64,000 bases of DNA from the NCBI GenBank assembly GCA_013076295.1, contig RQOL01000906.1:5022001-5086000 (forward strand), in the 5' to 3' direction. Of the stretch, positions 11,450 to 23,415 are shown piece by piece (the stretch's first letter is position 1; each line of letters starts with the position of its first letter). The position numbers were made by a program, and so were the translations under genes. A model generated the notes under the pieces. The model was given only the letters and a program-made list of their open reading frames with translations. It had not been told where the DNA came from and ran no database searches. The DNA is from Sanderia malayensis. Lineage: Eukaryota > Cnidaria > Scyphozoa > Semaeostomeae > Pelagiidae.

Positions 11450-13726
11450 ATAAAACATACCGTATTATGTGTATTTATAAATAATTTGATATGCGAATAA
11501 TATTGAAACAACTGATAGATTACCGTAAAAGACATGTTTGTTGATTTTGTTTGATTTGTACTTGTTTGATTCAATTGATGATAAAATTCAAAAATAAATC
11601 AGTTGTTTCTTCTCATATTGATATCTGAACATATTGAACACAATACAATATCTTGTAATATAACAATAATAAAGGCAATAGAAAAAAAAATCAACAATAG
11701 AAACTATAAAATAAAGCACAAGAAATGAAGACAATAGAATAGAAAACAAAAAATGCAGACAATAAAGTATAAAATAAAGAATGAAAACAAATAGAGCCAC
11801 AATGACAGAGATAATAAAATGGAGGATAAACAAACACTGCAGATAGTAAAATAATTTAAGATCTTATATTCAAGATCTACTGGCTGAGGGAAGTAGTGAC
11901 TAGCAATTTTCAAAATGGTCATGTTGTGTGATGTAGTTCGAAAGTATGGTCTTAAAGGGCTTATGCAGCCAAAAGTGACATATCATTTTTTGCTGGAATG
12001 GAAAGAATTTAACGTGCTTAGAAGCATGCCGCAAATAGAATTTGAAAATATTTTGTAGTTTCTGATTTATTCATTGCCAAAGTAAGCATTTTGGACAACT
12101 TTTTGTAGAAACTGTGACATCACAGTGATGCGCGATCTCAGTAGACGCCCCCTGCGAACCGCGGTCAACAAAACGGGGATCGGATCGGAGAGAAAATTTT
12201 CGACAACAGTCACAGCGGCGCACATTAACATCGTGCTCAAATTACTTGTTTTAATATATCTTATACTCGTAGATTTATAAACAAAAATTAAAGAGCTGCT
12301 ATTAAAGTCAACATTTTAATACTCGAAAAATCAGAGTTAAGAAAGATCGCAGCCCTATCAAGGTGGAAGTTCAAAAAACGTTCGGGTATGGGGTTCATTT
12401 GAAACGGAAAATACAGACACTTCTTCCTTCAATGTTTCACCCGATGCAAAAAATTAATTAACCAAAGCAAATTTAGGTAATATTAATAGCACCTTTGAAA
12501 GTCTTTGTAGGGTGTATTGTAATGTCGATTTAATTAAAAATACAATTAAATATAAATGAAATACCTGCATGCTTTCTGTCTAATTTTCTCAGTCTCGGAT
12601 CAGATTTAAGCTGATGAATAAAGGCCTAAAAGTCAAAAAACGCAAAAAGTTAAAAGTTAAGTCAAATTTCATCCAAGAAACTTGAAAATATATTGGCCCT
12701 GGCTGTAGGACAAAATCAAAGGCCTCTTCGACATCATGATAAGCCCGCTCCGCGTCCTTCGGTTGGAAATATTGTTTCAATCTTCCAGCATTATTTGACA
12801 ATTTTAAGATGTATACGGTGTAACTATGATTGCAATATTTGATTCCCAAGTAAAATATTTCATCAGTTAATTTTTCAATTTTCATTCCATGACGATGAAT
12901 TGAATAAACCAAGTGCAGATTTAGGCCCCCATTGGCCTACTACTTGTTCGTAACAGTTAGGCCGCCAGTTTTTATGAATCAAAATCTCACCATCGTCTTC
13001 TTCAAAATATGCAATTAAATATAGCCAAAAAATTAATTTTTTCATAATTTCAAAGAAAGCTCAAAAACCAACTGTAACATACCTTTCAGTGTTTTTTACT
13101 AAAGCGTAGCACTTGAACTTTGGGCATACAAGTTCGATACTGGCAAAAATCAAAATTCAAAAAGAGAACCGAGCCGAACTAAACTCATTACATTGAGTCC
13201 CTGTGGTTCACTTGGTTTTGCTCGCTCGGACCAAGGACTCAACCACCATGAAGCATTACGTCATAGGTTCTTTTGGGCAGCATTAAGAAATGCTAATCAT
13301 TCTGCCTCCCTGCCTCTTCTCACCCCATATCAGATCAGGTCAGTTTTGTGGCGTAGTACAAGTCCCCCCATCCCGAGTCCCCATCCTCATCCCCAGTTCG
13401 AGTCTTGCTTTTGTAACTACACCAGAGCGAGGCTCATCTGTCCTTTAGGCCTAGGCCTATGCTAATGTTATTGCGGAATCTGAAGCTAATTTCAATGCTC
13501 TAAATGGCCCATGAAGTATGTTAAAGTTTATTGATATTTAAATAAAATCCTTCCAATCGAATTTTGGAATAATGCAGTCTTTTTTATTAAATTTCTGCAG
13601 TTACCTAGATATATGATTATCGACTACTACAACCGATCTTCAGCACTTTTGTTTGATGACTGTAATAACAACTTTACTGACTGATGATTGAACGAACACG
13701 CGGTATTTTTTCAGAATTATAATGCC
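11450..13726. other. Spacer between the coiled-coil gene and CDK11
   Basis: Contains a 5' end of the TTAA MITE family at 11952 (TTAAAGGGCTTATGCAGCC) without an identified partner end. A 107-aa minus-strand open frame at 12589-12912 (MVYSIHRHGMKIEKL...) is of normal composition but matches nothing I recognise. CDK11 promoter sequence presumably lies in the last few hundred bases. Confidence 0.4.
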
Positions 13727-16700
13727 ATGGAAATATACCTTGAAGAGGAAATAAGTCTCTCAGCTGGTAGCAACAGCAGAGCTTCATTATGTGGCAGCCC
13801 GATGTCACCAAAATTGCAACAAGGTAAGCTAAAAGAAGTTTAAATAATACTTTATTATTGTGCAAGACTGAAGTTTTTTGGCTTTGTGACTATAATGTGT
13901 AAAAAGAAAATTACTGAGAAAGTCTCAACCGCCTGATAGTACTAAAATTAGGAAATATCTAAGAAACTCTGAGTTTTGAAAGAAAGCTTTCTTATAAAAG
14001 CATGTACAACAGAAATTGAGTTGGTTATGATAATGGCAGATATTTTAACAAGTTGAGTTATTTTAAAGGCAAGTTGAGAATGGAAGATTCCCATGACAGT
14101 GATTCATCCAGTTCCCTGAAAGCTGAATTAGAAGAAGGTGAAATTAACAGTGATGTAAGCAGCTCAAACGAGCAGTCATTGAAAAAAGCGAGTGGCAATA
14201 ACAGCCGTACTGAAAAAGAAACTCACAGTCAATATTCAAGTGATTCAGATGACACTGTGGAAAGAAGCTCAAACCATTCTTCTGTGAGGAGAAGAAAACT
14301 TGCCAAGAAAGCTTCCCACAAAGAAGTTGATCTCCGAAACATAAAATCAAAGGAATTGTCTATAAGTAAGTATCACTATTTCACATTCTCTTGAGGTCTT
14401 AAATTATGGAAATAACGGTTGTTGAAGCAGTGATAACTTTAGTCAAGATTTATTAAAAAGCTGTTTGGATTTTTATATTTGTTTAAGCGCAATAATGAAG
14501 TTCTTCATCCAATTATTAGGTGATGAAGATGATTTTCAAGAGGTTGATATGGTATCAAGCTCAGATGAAAAGAAGAGTGAACATGACAATGATGAAGATG
14601 GGAAATCAGAAGCATCTGAAGATGAAGATACTGACAGGAATGACAAGGAATCAACAGCAGAGGAAAGCGAAGAAGAGAAGGAATCTGGAGTGAAATCAAA
14701 GCTTAAAAAGCAAAATGATGAATCTTTGTCTGATATCTCCTCAGCTGGCGACTCTGTGCACAGTGAAAGAAGTAGCAATAGAGACAGTGTCAGATTCAAG
14801 AAAGATTCCAAGTCTAAGAGTAAAGCTGTTTCTGATTATGATTCCAATTCTGATTCTGACCTAGAAGAGGATGTAAGAATTAGTCAAACTGACAAAACCA
14901 AATCACTGTCATTCAAAAAGGCTGGCAGTCAAGATAAAGGATCAAGCTCAAAGTTAGCATCTTTGAGTCAAAAGTACAGTGATCATGATAGTGATGTTGA
15001 AATAGTTGACCATCTCGATATAGCAGCACCTCAGCAGGCTTTACTTCGAGAGACTAAAAAGAAGAGTTTTAGAGATAAGGCAGGAAGTCAAAGATCGAGC
15101 TCAAAGGATTCGAGACAGAGGGATAAGGAAAGAGAAAGCAGTCGTCAAGAAAGGGATAGCAGGGGCAAAGACAGGGATAGTAGAGACAAGGATAGGGGCA
15201 GCAGGGATAAAGATAGGGACAAGAAGGATAGAGATTTGGATAGAGATCGAGTTAGAGGCAGAGAAAGAGATAGAAAAGATGAGCATAAATATAAAGAGAA
15301 AGAAGCTCGAGATAAATCAAAGGATTATTACGATAAGAAATCTGGGAAATATAAGGAGAGGAAGCACGATGAGCAGAAGTCTGTGAGAGAATCGTCTGAT
15401 CGACCAAGATCTCCAGTTGAAAGGAAACTGCAGTCCTCTGAGGAGGATTTGAGGAGAAAGCTTTTACAGAAACGATCAACAAGAGATGAACACGACACGT
15501 CAAGGAAAGACAGAGATCGAAGTGATGTGAAGGAGAAGAGTCGAAGAGATGAGAAAGGGCCCACGCAGCAAGAGAAGAGAAAAGACGAGGTGAAGACGAA
15601 GAGAGAGGAGAAGGCTTCTGAAGGAGCTGCGAAGAAAGAGGGTAAAAGTGGGAAAGAAAGTGCAGATTCAAAGAGTCTAAAAGGACACAAAATCAGCAAG
15701 GATAAATCACCGAAAGAATCAGATGTTGAGAAAAACAAAAAGCGCCGCAGAGAAAAAGTAAAGTCGGAAAAGAAAAAGAAAAGAAATACAAGCGAAGAAG
15801 ATGATGATGATTCGCATAGTGGTGCTGATAGCAGTGATGATGATAAAAAAGATGCACTGAAGCCAGCCACGAAGCGGCCTCGAGCTGATAACGAGGTTCT
15901 CCAAGTAACAGATGAAGAGAAGATGGAAGTAGAAGAAGACGAGAATGATGATGATGATGATGACAAAGACAAGAAAGACAAAAAAGAGTATAGTTATGAC
16001 GATGTTTCATTGCCAAGCTCAGAAGAACTGTCTCCCCCACCCTCTCCAGTTGAATTGAAAAAACCCACTTACTATCCAGCAATAATGGGCTGCAGGGATG
16101 TAAAGGAATTTCATTGGCTGAACAAGATAGAAGAAGGAACATATGGAGTGGTATATCGCGCACGTGATCACAGAACTGGTAAGGATCATTGTGAATTAAT
16201 TTGAGTCACCTTTCGCATTTTCCATGCATTTGATTTTTGCAATACAAGATGGTAGAGCGTTTAGTTCCATGCATTCTATGCATTACAGAAAAGTATGAAT
16301 GAATAAATATATAAACATGTTGCTGTTTTAGGCTAGCGCTTTGTTTTATTTCAGATGAAATAGTCGCACTGAAAAGATTGAAGATGGAGAAGGAGAAGAA
16401 GGCTTTCCCATCACATCACTGCGTGAAATAAGCACATTGTTAAAATCACAACATCCAAACATCGTTACAGTCAGGGTAAATTATCTCTTCACTTCAATTA
16501 CATCATTACATTGATGATTATCAGACTATATGGAGTTGAAAATTTATAAAATTATTCAACAGGAAATTGTCGTTGGAAGCAATATGGATAAAATCTACAT
16601 TGTTATGGATTACGTTGAGCATGATTTGAAATCTCTAATGGAGACAATGACACAGCCCTTTCTAGTCGGTATGTTCTAGTAACTATTTCTTTATCTCAAG

Positions 16701-19263
16701 CAGTATAATCACTGCAATTAGAACCATATGCCGTGTATCTCCTTAGATCATACACCAGATGCTTGCATTGATTTGTATGCGATTCTTGCAGGTGAAGTGA
16801 AAACCTTGATGATGCAACTTTTAAGAGGTATACAACACATGCACGATAACTGGATATTGCACCGAGATATCAAGGCATCAAACTTGCTATTGAGTCACAA
16901 GGGAATCCTCAAGGTTTGTCCTTTAGAACCTCGATTAATCAACCACCACATCTAAGTCTATTTCCTCGGTGTGTGGAACATTTCTTCCTCCTCGATTCTT
17001 AAATATTTCATGTATGCTTCAGGGTTGTTCCATGGCAACTCAAAATCTCTTCAAATCGAGCTAACGTCCTATTTCTTCTTAAATTTATCACTTAATCAAA
17101 TAAATTTCCCTTATTATTATTATGTTCCTGATAGATTGGCGATTTTGGCTTGGCCAGAGAGTATGGTTCACCTTTGAAGCATTACACTACGATTGTTGTC
17201 ACACTGTGGTACAGAGCACCCGAACTTCTACTCGGAGGAAAGGTATAAGTGCTTCACATTTTGTCAAAATACTTCATATATATATGAAACGTTAATAGAA
17301 CGAATCTCAATAATCATAAATATTTTTTGTTTTTTTCTTGTTTTCAGGAATACGCAACGGCAATTGACATGTGGTCTGTTGGTTGTGTTTTTGCTGAGCT
17401 TCTCACAATGAAGCCACTCTTCCCCGGTAGATCAGAAAGTGACATGATAAACAGAATTTTCAAGGTTGGTAGACGCACAAACTCGAACCCCATGCTTGCA
17501 TCTGCATTATTTTCAAATTCAAATGCTAAACTCTAAGCCACGCCCCGACTGCTTAATAATTGTGCATTGTTTATCAATGAACAGCATTTGCCTTCCAGGG
17601 TAGATCATTTAGTTAATACAGTCGATAAATCTTACAGACATACCTGGAATTTATTTTTTCGTTTTCAGGAATTGGGAACACCAAATGATAAGATATGGCC
17701 TGGTCCACCAGCTTATTCAGGGTATCCTCTGGTGAAAAAAGTAAGAACGACATTAGATAAAGAAACATCAAGAAACATCTTAGAGAAACTTCAAGAGTAT
17801 TAATACTCTTCATGCTTTTGCTATTCTTGAACATAATGTTCTGCTTTAATATGATTCTCTTTATTGGTCTCCTGAACGAGGTGTTATTTGAGTTATCTTC
17901 AGTTCAGCTGACAAAGTACTTACGAAATAAAAGTTCATATATTCCATGCTAAGTCGAGAATGTTTTTCTCGTGATCAATTTTAATTTCATGTTTGTTCGT
18001 CAACAGATGAATTTTGCCAATCATCCTTACAATGTTCTTCGACAAAAGTTTGGAACTAGTTTGACAGACAAAGGTTTTAACCTGTTAAACAGGCAAGTAT
18101 TGTATTTGACTGTTTATTGCCTGCTGCTCAAGAATCAAGAGCGTCCATGTGTCTATATGCGTCTATCTTCCATGTACATTTGAGCATCAATTCGTCATTT
18201 CAATGCTCACATTCAATCTTATGCTGCATTGCTTTTCATTGCTTTTTGCATGCTTTTTAGAGAAATATATTAAGATGAAAATAAATATATTATTTTTAAC
18301 AGGCTGTTGACATACGACCCTGACAAACGAATTACTGCAGAAGCGTCATTAGAACACGAATATTTCAAGGTAACAGTGAACTATTTTTCTAGTTGTCATG
18401 GTATTTCCTGTAAGGCTCTATTACAGTGGAATCTCAATATAGCAAATTCAACATCTGGTCCTTTGAACTACTTCTTGGTACAATGTTTACTTCGGCTTAG
18501 CAAACTCTGACGAACTTTTCCTTGATTTTTATATAACGAAATTTTCATTGGTTCATTGCACAGTTTGCTATATGGGGATTCCACAATAGTCATCACCAAT
18601 CCCCTTGACGTTACATTTGAAACCATTGTATTTCTTACTGAAGGAATCCCCCATGCCTGTTGATCCATCAATGTTCCCAACATGGCCAGCAAAAAGTGAA
18701 CTGGGTCACAAAGCAAGAAAACACATGGCAAGTCCAAAAGCACCAGAAGGTGGGGATGCCGCATCCAAAGTGGTATGTTCTACATTGTACCTAATTTTAG
18801 TATCTAATTCTAATACATATACATATTACCAGGTTCCTGAGACGAAAGCCTTAATGCAGGTATTCTATAACACTCGCTATCTATCCATTAATAATCCGTA
18901 TAATCCGCATTTCTACTATGAATTACCTATACTATACTAAAGGCACTTTTAATTTATACCTAATCCCAGCAATCCATACCTAATCTGAGCAATCCATACT
19001 TAATCTGAGCAATCTATATCTGATATATGACCAACCCGCGCTGTCCATGCCCGATAAAGATTAAACGAGGCAGAGCAACGGTATTCGATGTAAGCTAATG
19101 CAAACTAAACTATCGTAGCAATAATTATTCAAATAATTTTGATATGAAATAATTTTGTAATCACATACAGGCAAACGAAGATTCGAATTCTGGATTTCAC
19201 ATGCCCGCTGCAATAAAGGGAGGATACTCAGCCAAAGGAGCTGGATTCAATTTGAAGTTCTGA
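13727..19263 (+). CDS. CDK11: Cyclin-dependent kinase 11 (PITSLRE kinase)
   Basis: Exons: 13727-13823, 14069-14365, 14520-16178, 16355-16475, 16563-16668, 16792-16913, 17135-17242, 17348-17464, 17669-17740, 18007-18092, 18303-18369, 18644-18772, 18833-18859, 19171-19263; about 1033 aa. A long acidic and Arg/Lys/Asp/Ser-rich N-terminal region (exon 3; RDKDR repeats, poly-Asp) precedes the kinase. Kinase motifs: EEGTYGVVY glycine loop, VALKRLK lysine, HRDIKASN catalytic loop, DFGLARE, APE, DMWSVGC. The C-terminal tail [12 protein letters not shown] and GAGFNLKF is diagnostic of CDK11, a nuclear kinase that phosphorylates splicing and RNA polymerase II factors with cyclin L. Exon 4 has one base missing between about 16391 and 16402, so PITSLRE is in another frame than VALKRLK. 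The first exon is inferred from phase; translation could instead start at 14080. Confidence 0.93.
18422..18588. mobile_element. TA-flanked MITE in a CDK11 intron
   Basis: Inverted ends AGTGGAATCTCAATATAGCA and, from the right end, TGTGGAATCCCCATATAGCA lie between TA dinucleotides. Tc1/mariner-like and non-coding. Sits in the intron between exons ending 18369 and starting 18644. Confidence 0.65.
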
Positions 19264-20057
19264 TGCATCATCTGTCGTTGCATGCAAAGTACACTACAAC
19301 TGCTGTATACATATACCTAATTGGATGCCAGATGTCTACTGCAGCACCGGATTTCAAGTTAACCACGTTCATGGCGATATAACTATTGCTATGGAGCACG
19401 ATGTGCAACTGAAACTGATAATCCAAGATCAACGAGTGAACTATGTTTTACTAAGCTGGATTAATCTCTACTGTATCGTATCACTGCATAGCAATTAAAA
19501 ACTCAAGAGCAATAAGCTAACTGTTTTTGTGTCGTAAGAAATAACTTTCTTTACTGGGTGATTTTGTTAATTACATAAAAGAGTAGGTACGTTATGTTAT
19601 TTATTAATAACAGATAGTCATGGAAAAGGGTTTTCTGATTCACTACACTTTATACAGTATCTAGAATAAGCTTCAAAAGTTCATGTGAAAATTAATAAGG
19701 AAGTGGGAATGTGTAAAAGACAGGGTGTTATACAAATTGGCATCAACTCTTGTCTTACCTCTATACAATCTTGTGTTAAATCTTGCATTTTTTCTTGTCA
19801 TTCCCTTCCCGTTGCACCATCACACTTTCTGCGAGTAAAATGGAAAGACGATTAAATGAGTTGAATATGATTGAAAGACAGACATTGAGCGGTAGATCAA
19901 AATCCTGACACCATTCAATAATCCGTAGCCATGACATCATTGTTTACCAAACTTGAAAACGAGACGACGAGACGGGCAAAAAAGAGAGAGCTGAAAATCA
20001 CGACTGCAAATTGAAAAACATTTGGATTTTGTATTTGGATTTTATAAACAAATTGTA
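19264..20057. other. CDK11 3' UTR and STPG4 5' flank
   Basis: ATTAAA at about 19494 is a possible polyadenylation signal for CDK11. The remainder is AT-rich, with no feature recognised before the STPG4 start. Confidence 0.4.
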
Positions 20058-22615
20058 ATGGCATCGCCGTTATCAAACTTGAAATTTCCATCAACATTAT
20101 CTTCACCACAAAGAGAGGTAAAAGAGGTGAGAATTTTTAATAAACATTTGAAAAATAGGCCTGGTTTATCGCAAGGAGGAATTTCTAGGCCCAACATTCA
20201 TCATCTACCAAAAGACATACGGAAACATGAAATTCTTTATTAAAAACTTTCTTTTAGCCTGAAAAGGAGCTAATTTCAGACAGAGAATGGTGGTGGAGAC
20301 GAACTATAAAGGTAGTGCAATAAACGACTCTATTAAATTTTCTTTCTTCGATTTTTCATGACTTGGATAAATCGACTTAGCCATATTGCACCCTTGAAGT
20401 GCCATTATTTTCTCTACAAATACATTAGCGATTGCGTAATTTTCAAGCCACTACTAAATAGAATCAGAATTAGGTGAACCTGAAATAGAAATAGTGCACC
20501 TGCCCCAAACCAAGTTTTAAGCCCCGATTTATTTAGGTTATAGATATACGAAATTTTACTTATAATTTACGACATGACATACTATACGATTAAAAGAAAC
20601 AAACACCATCTTGTATAAGGAATTAGCGTGTAAATTGCACTATGAAGAAAGTAATAAGTCTAAACCCCGGTTAAACGCATCGAATATTATTTATAAATCG
20701 ATTTTAGATGAAGTTTGATCGAGATCAAAAACAAATTTCGCTTTCAAATGTTGGAGTAAATGTTTGCATGCGTTTGACCCCCATGTTGTTGAGTTCGTTG
20801 TACAGTGAAGATCATTATACATTGGGGAGGCCACCGGGGGAACCCACCATTATTAATTTAACCGTCCCTGTGTTTCAGAATACACCACTGCCAGGCAAAT
20901 ACGAAGTGAAAAGTTTCATAGACGACTTGAATGCCGAACCAATAAAGAAGACATATGGTTTCAAAAGCGAAGGGAGAAAACGAAATGCAGATCCGTCGAG
21001 AAAAGGGCATTATCTGATGCCCGGGTTGTATGAAAACAAGGGGTGCATTGATGAATTAAAAAGCAAATCAATGTCATATAACTTCAAGGCCACTAATAGA
21101 AACAATGTCACCGCTGTTGTTACAGGCATAAAAGACAAGGTAATAATTCATCCCATCTTTACTTCGAATAAACAGTCAGAGAAAATTTTAGCATTATTAT
21201 ACTTCGCATTATTTTAGCAACTCATGTTGCTAAATTAAATTATGCTAATAGCAGACAGAGGTTTATATGTGAAGCGTTCTTTAGAGCAAGTTTTTACCAG
21301 CATGGAACGTTATTTGAATAGCGCCTTTATTCAACGCGTTAAAATGAACCCGATCAAAATTTAAATACAAACTTGCTGATAACATGAAGTTGTATTGTAG
21401 GAAATTGCAAAAAGTCAGGTTGGCCCAGCAACTTATGATCCTGGTTACAGACCAGTAGAAAAACAGCCTGTCAGGTATAAAACTAATTGAAAACGTTCTC
21501 TTCTTATTTCATTTGTTGGTGAAGAAAGATATAATTTCAGCGAATGTCATAACAAGCGTAGATACATACGTTTTTGTTATCGATTTCTGTTTATTTCTAG
21601 ACACCCGGTTTTTAAATCAGCAAGTCGCAGATTTCCAACAATTTATTTTACACCTGTAAGTATTAAATTCGATTGTAAACAATTCATAGAATTTCTCTTG
21701 AAATTAAAACGCTATTTTAGTACTCCCATTTTAGTAGCATGCACAAATCAGGTTTTTATATTCTCCCATTATTCTTATTATAGAAAGAGGGTGCAGCACC
21801 TGGACAATATGATGGTTTCAAATGTTCAGAAGTCAACAATTGTTTAAAGACTACTGCTCCGTTCAAATCCCGAACGCCACGTTTCTTAAAACCGCATGTT
21901 CAGGTATATCTGCTTTTTTGCGAATTTTGTTCAGAATTAAGAATTTGGTTCAGAAATATCATACTCTAAAGTGAAGCAACACAGTAAGATAATGTAGAAA
22001 ATTTAACGCAAGTTCAGCTGGATTTGAGAACTTGATCAAATAAAAGGCAATTTTAAAAACCACGTTGTTCTGAACATGGCCGAAAACTCGACAGGAAGAC
22101 TTTCGCTCAGCGAAAAAATGTTAAAATTTAATACAAAAAACGTACCATTAAATAAACATCTTGCTGTATGCAAATTACGTCTTCTGTATCAAACTGTCCT
22201 TCCTCAGCACCGTGGCTTTTCTTCGTTCTTATTTACCTTTCTTGGTCAACTCTAGGCCTGTTTTGAACTGTCTGCGAAGTTATCTTCATTCGCTGGGTCA
22301 GTCTGAAAAATCATGCCAAACCAATAAAGTCTCCGGGGAGCAAAAAATGCACGAGACTGAACGAAGCGAAACAATTTACAAACATCTTCTCGGCAAAAAC
22401 TCCCTCCCTTGGGTCGTGGAAAAGGATGAATTAGCTAGAAAAGAACTGAAATAATAAAACAAAAATTCATGTATGCTTAATTGTGATATTTCGCTTGTTT
22501 GTAGAAAACTCCTGGTCCTGGCAGCTACACGAAAATGCTTCAAACACCAATGCCTTCGCATATTCGTCATCTAGGCCGTTACCATGGTCTATTCTTTCCT
22601 CCTGGAGTTTATTGA
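20058..22615 (+). CDS. STPG4: Sperm-tail PG-rich repeat protein STPG4
   Basis: Exons 20058-20117, 20258-20311, 20879-21139, 21401-21474, 21601-21655, 21784-21903 and 22505-22615 keep one frame and give about 244 aa, close to the vertebrate protein. N-terminus: SDREWWWRRTIK, then TPLPGKYEVKSFIDDL and TYGFKSEGRKR. Middle: a repeat-like MPGLYENKG and SMSYNFKATNR, VGPATYDPGY, RRFPTIYFTP. C-terminal PG repeats: APGQYDGFK and KTPGPGSYTKM, ending YHGLFFPPGVY. The family is linked to germ cells and axonemal/cytoplasmic microtubule proteins. The first coding exon is the least certain. The ORF continues upstream of 20879 without a stop, so an intron-retaining start is possible, but the acceptor at 20878 and the WWWRRTIK exon favour the spliced model. 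Confidence 0.88.
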
Positions 22616-23415
22616 ACATCGCTATTCACAGATAAATAACAGATAATAGTTAACTGAAGAAAAGTTCAAAGAAATCTACCACATACCAAGCATCAAGTGA
22701 GATAGAAGTTCAAGTTTCTCGGAGAATTCAGGAATACCTTCAATAACATCTGAGATCAAGGCGATGTCGATTTCAAAGAAAGACTCGATCTTCTTTTACC
22801 GTTCAAAAATAATTAGAAAATTATTCTACCAAGCCTATCGATGGTCCCCAAGTGATAAGGACCATCGCTAAACGTTAAGTGTTGAGGCCTTGGGCGTTAA
22901 AGACCTTACCTACTACGAAACTTAAAATAGAGAAAAGCACTTGTGTATTATATTTCGCATTTGACATTTTTTACTTTTTATATATAATATATATATTTAA
23001 CATCATTAAATTAAATAGTCTAGAAAATAAAATATTCTCATCATTCATTTATTCACCACCTAATAGACGTAATAATAATAATACTGGGATTCCGACACAG
23101 CAAAACTTGAAGCGGACCAGAAAATCGGGAGTTCGTCAAACAGAGGCTATTTATCAATCTCTCCCCAGCCCCCTGATCTGAGCTTGAAGACCGAGATCAT
23201 TTATAATCATCTAACAGATACCGGAGAGGTCCAACAATTCTAAAATATCACACACAGTCACATTATATATTACAGATAAACACGATAAAATGATATCAGT
23301 GGAAATAATTAAAAGTGCACACCTCTTATCAGGTCCCACGCTCCTTCGCAGTAGGGATACCTCCGCTCATCCAGGGTGACGCAAGGGTATGCGCACTAAA
23401 TTGAATATCCTCAAC
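22616..23415. other. Spacer between convergent STPG4 and TTC7
   Basis: Contains a short imperfect hairpin near 22828-22868 (GATGGTCC / GGACCATC) and a TATATA tract near 22980. TTTATT at about 23048 could be the minus-strand polyadenylation signal of TTC7. No gene seen. Confidence 0.4.

Noticed and set aside
15252..16163. Ser-rich minus-strand frames up to 217 aa
   Set aside because: Antisense shadow of the Lys/Glu/Asp-rich CDK11 N-terminal exon.
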